From Phenylobacterium aquaticum (lineage in GTDB: Bacteria; Pseudomonadota; Alphaproteobacteria; Caulobacterales; Caulobacteraceae), in assembly GCF_947378715.1 (NCBI RefSeq), contig NZ_CANCLE010000102.1, positions 1-14,468 of the forward strand: a stretch of DNA of 14,468 bases, read 5' to 3'. The notes under the pieces are model-generated. The model was not told the DNA's origin, made no database searches, and saw nothing but the letters and a program-made list of their open reading frames with translations. Below, in pieces: positions 13,879-14,468 of the stretch (positions are counted from its first letter, which is position 1; every line of letters begins with the position of its first letter). The position numbers and the translations under genes are program-made.

Positions 13879-14468
13879 GGCGCGCCGCAAGGCCCTGAGC
13901 GCTCAGGATCAGGGTGCGGTCGGCCACCGCCGCCGCGCGCTCCGAATGGGTGACGATCACCGCCGCCGCGCCGAAGCTCCGCACCCGCGTGAGAAACAGG
14001 TCCAGGATCTTCTCGCCGGTCTCGGGGTCCAGATTGCCGGTCGGCTCGTCGGCCAGGATCAGGGCCGGGCGATGCACCAGGGCCCGGGCGATGGCGATCC
14101 GCTGCAGCTCCCCGCCGGACAGCTGGGCGGCGTAGTCGCCACCGCGACCGCCCAGGCCCACCTCGACCATCAGGGCCTCGGCCCGGGCCAGGGCCTCGTG
14201 ACCGGGCGCATGGGCCAGCACCAGCGGCAGGGCGATGTTCTGAGCGAGCGTCAGGTGCGGCAGGATGTGGAAGGCCTGGAACACGAAGCCGATCCGGTCG
14301 CGGCGCATCACCGTGCGGGCGTCATCGTCGAGCGCGCCGAGCGCCACGCCCTCAATCTCGACGGCTCCGCCATCGGGCTGATCCAGCCCCGCGATCAGGT
14401 TCAGCAGGGTCGACTTGCCGACCCCGGACTCCCCCATGATCGCCACCACCTCGCCCGGCGCCACGGCC
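13868..14468 (-). CDS. LolD/AttE-like ABC ATPase, 5' end missing (runs off right edge)
   Basis: About 200 C-terminal residues are visible; roughly the first 25-30 residues lie outside the window. Walker A GESGVGKS, Q-loop in FVFQAFHILPHL, signature LSGGE followed by LQRIAIARAL, Walker B LILADEPTGNLD and switch His in VTHSERAAAVADR are all intact. The ADEPTGNLD form and short C-terminus are those of LolD/MacB/FtsE-type ATPases, which power FtsX-type permeases. It ends 11 bp inside the permease gene, so the two are cotranslated. The GTG at 14464 is an internal valine, not the start. Confidence 0.92.
   Translation of the reverse strand, partial: AVAPGEVVAIMGESGVGKSTLLNLIAGLDQPDGGAVEIEGVALGALDDDARTVMRRDRIGFVFQAFHILPHLTLAQNIALPLVLAHAPGHEALARAEALMVEVGLGGRGGDYAAQLSGGELQRIAIARALVHRPALILADEPTGNLDPETGEKILDLFLTRVRSFGAAAVIVTHSERAAAVADRTLILSAQGLAARHGG

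Noticed and set aside
1..14468. tRNA, rRNA, CRISPR, IS elements, integrase or attachment sites
   Set aside because: None seen; gene content is all metabolic/transport and codon usage is uniform, giving no sign of a mobile region.

Overview
The window is a compact, GC-rich stretch with strongly G/C-biased third codon positions, coupled start/stop overlaps (ATGA, TGATG) and families typical of Alphaproteobacteria. The overall style suggests a Caulobacter/Phenylobacterium-like genome, but this is an inference from composition and gene families; there is no rRNA or other marker gene. No tRNA, CRISPR array, IS element or phage gene was seen. Two genes run off the edges: an aldehyde dehydrogenase at the left and an ABC ATPase at the right.

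Region A (1-6046): a leftward NAD(P)-dependent aldehyde dehydrogenase (5' part only) diverges from a rightward operon. The operon encodes a complete polyamine-type (PotFABC-like) importer: a Tat-type lipoprotein binding protein, an ATPase and two permeases. It is followed directly by a 247-aa soluble protein resembling HRI1-type beta-barrels and, 144 nt later, by a NikR-family ribbon-helix-helix regulator in which three of the four nickel ligands are missing.

Region B (6047-10263): a leftward Fe(II)/2-oxoglutarate oxygenase of the isopenicillin-N-synthase type, followed by an overlooked 40-codon gene with a good ribosome binding site. It diverges from a rightward NitT/TauT-type importer (binding lipoprotein, permease, ATPase) of the subfamily usually called 'urea carboxylase-related', which elsewhere accompanies guanidine-metabolising genes. 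The divergent intergenic region holds two 28-bp palindromes, ATATTAC-N14-GTAATAT. Their length and half-site spacing equal those of a classical NikR operator (6-N16-6). A weaker copy at the same spacing lies between the aldehyde dehydrogenase and the polyamine-type operon.

Region C (10244-14468): a leftward AttEFGH-like set: LolD-type ATPase (partial), a fused 851-aa FtsX/MacB-type permease and an exported AttH/CrtC lipocalin-like protein. This looks like an ordinary, unrelated envelope/lipid transport module whose last gene overlaps the 3' end of the importer ATPase.

The main proposal is that regions A and B form one regulon for uptake and oxidative breakdown of a nitrogen-rich guanidino or polyamine-like compound. 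It would be controlled by a NikR-type repressor that no longer has a classical nickel site. Gene families and operator geometry are seen directly; the substrate and the regulator-operator pairing are inferred.
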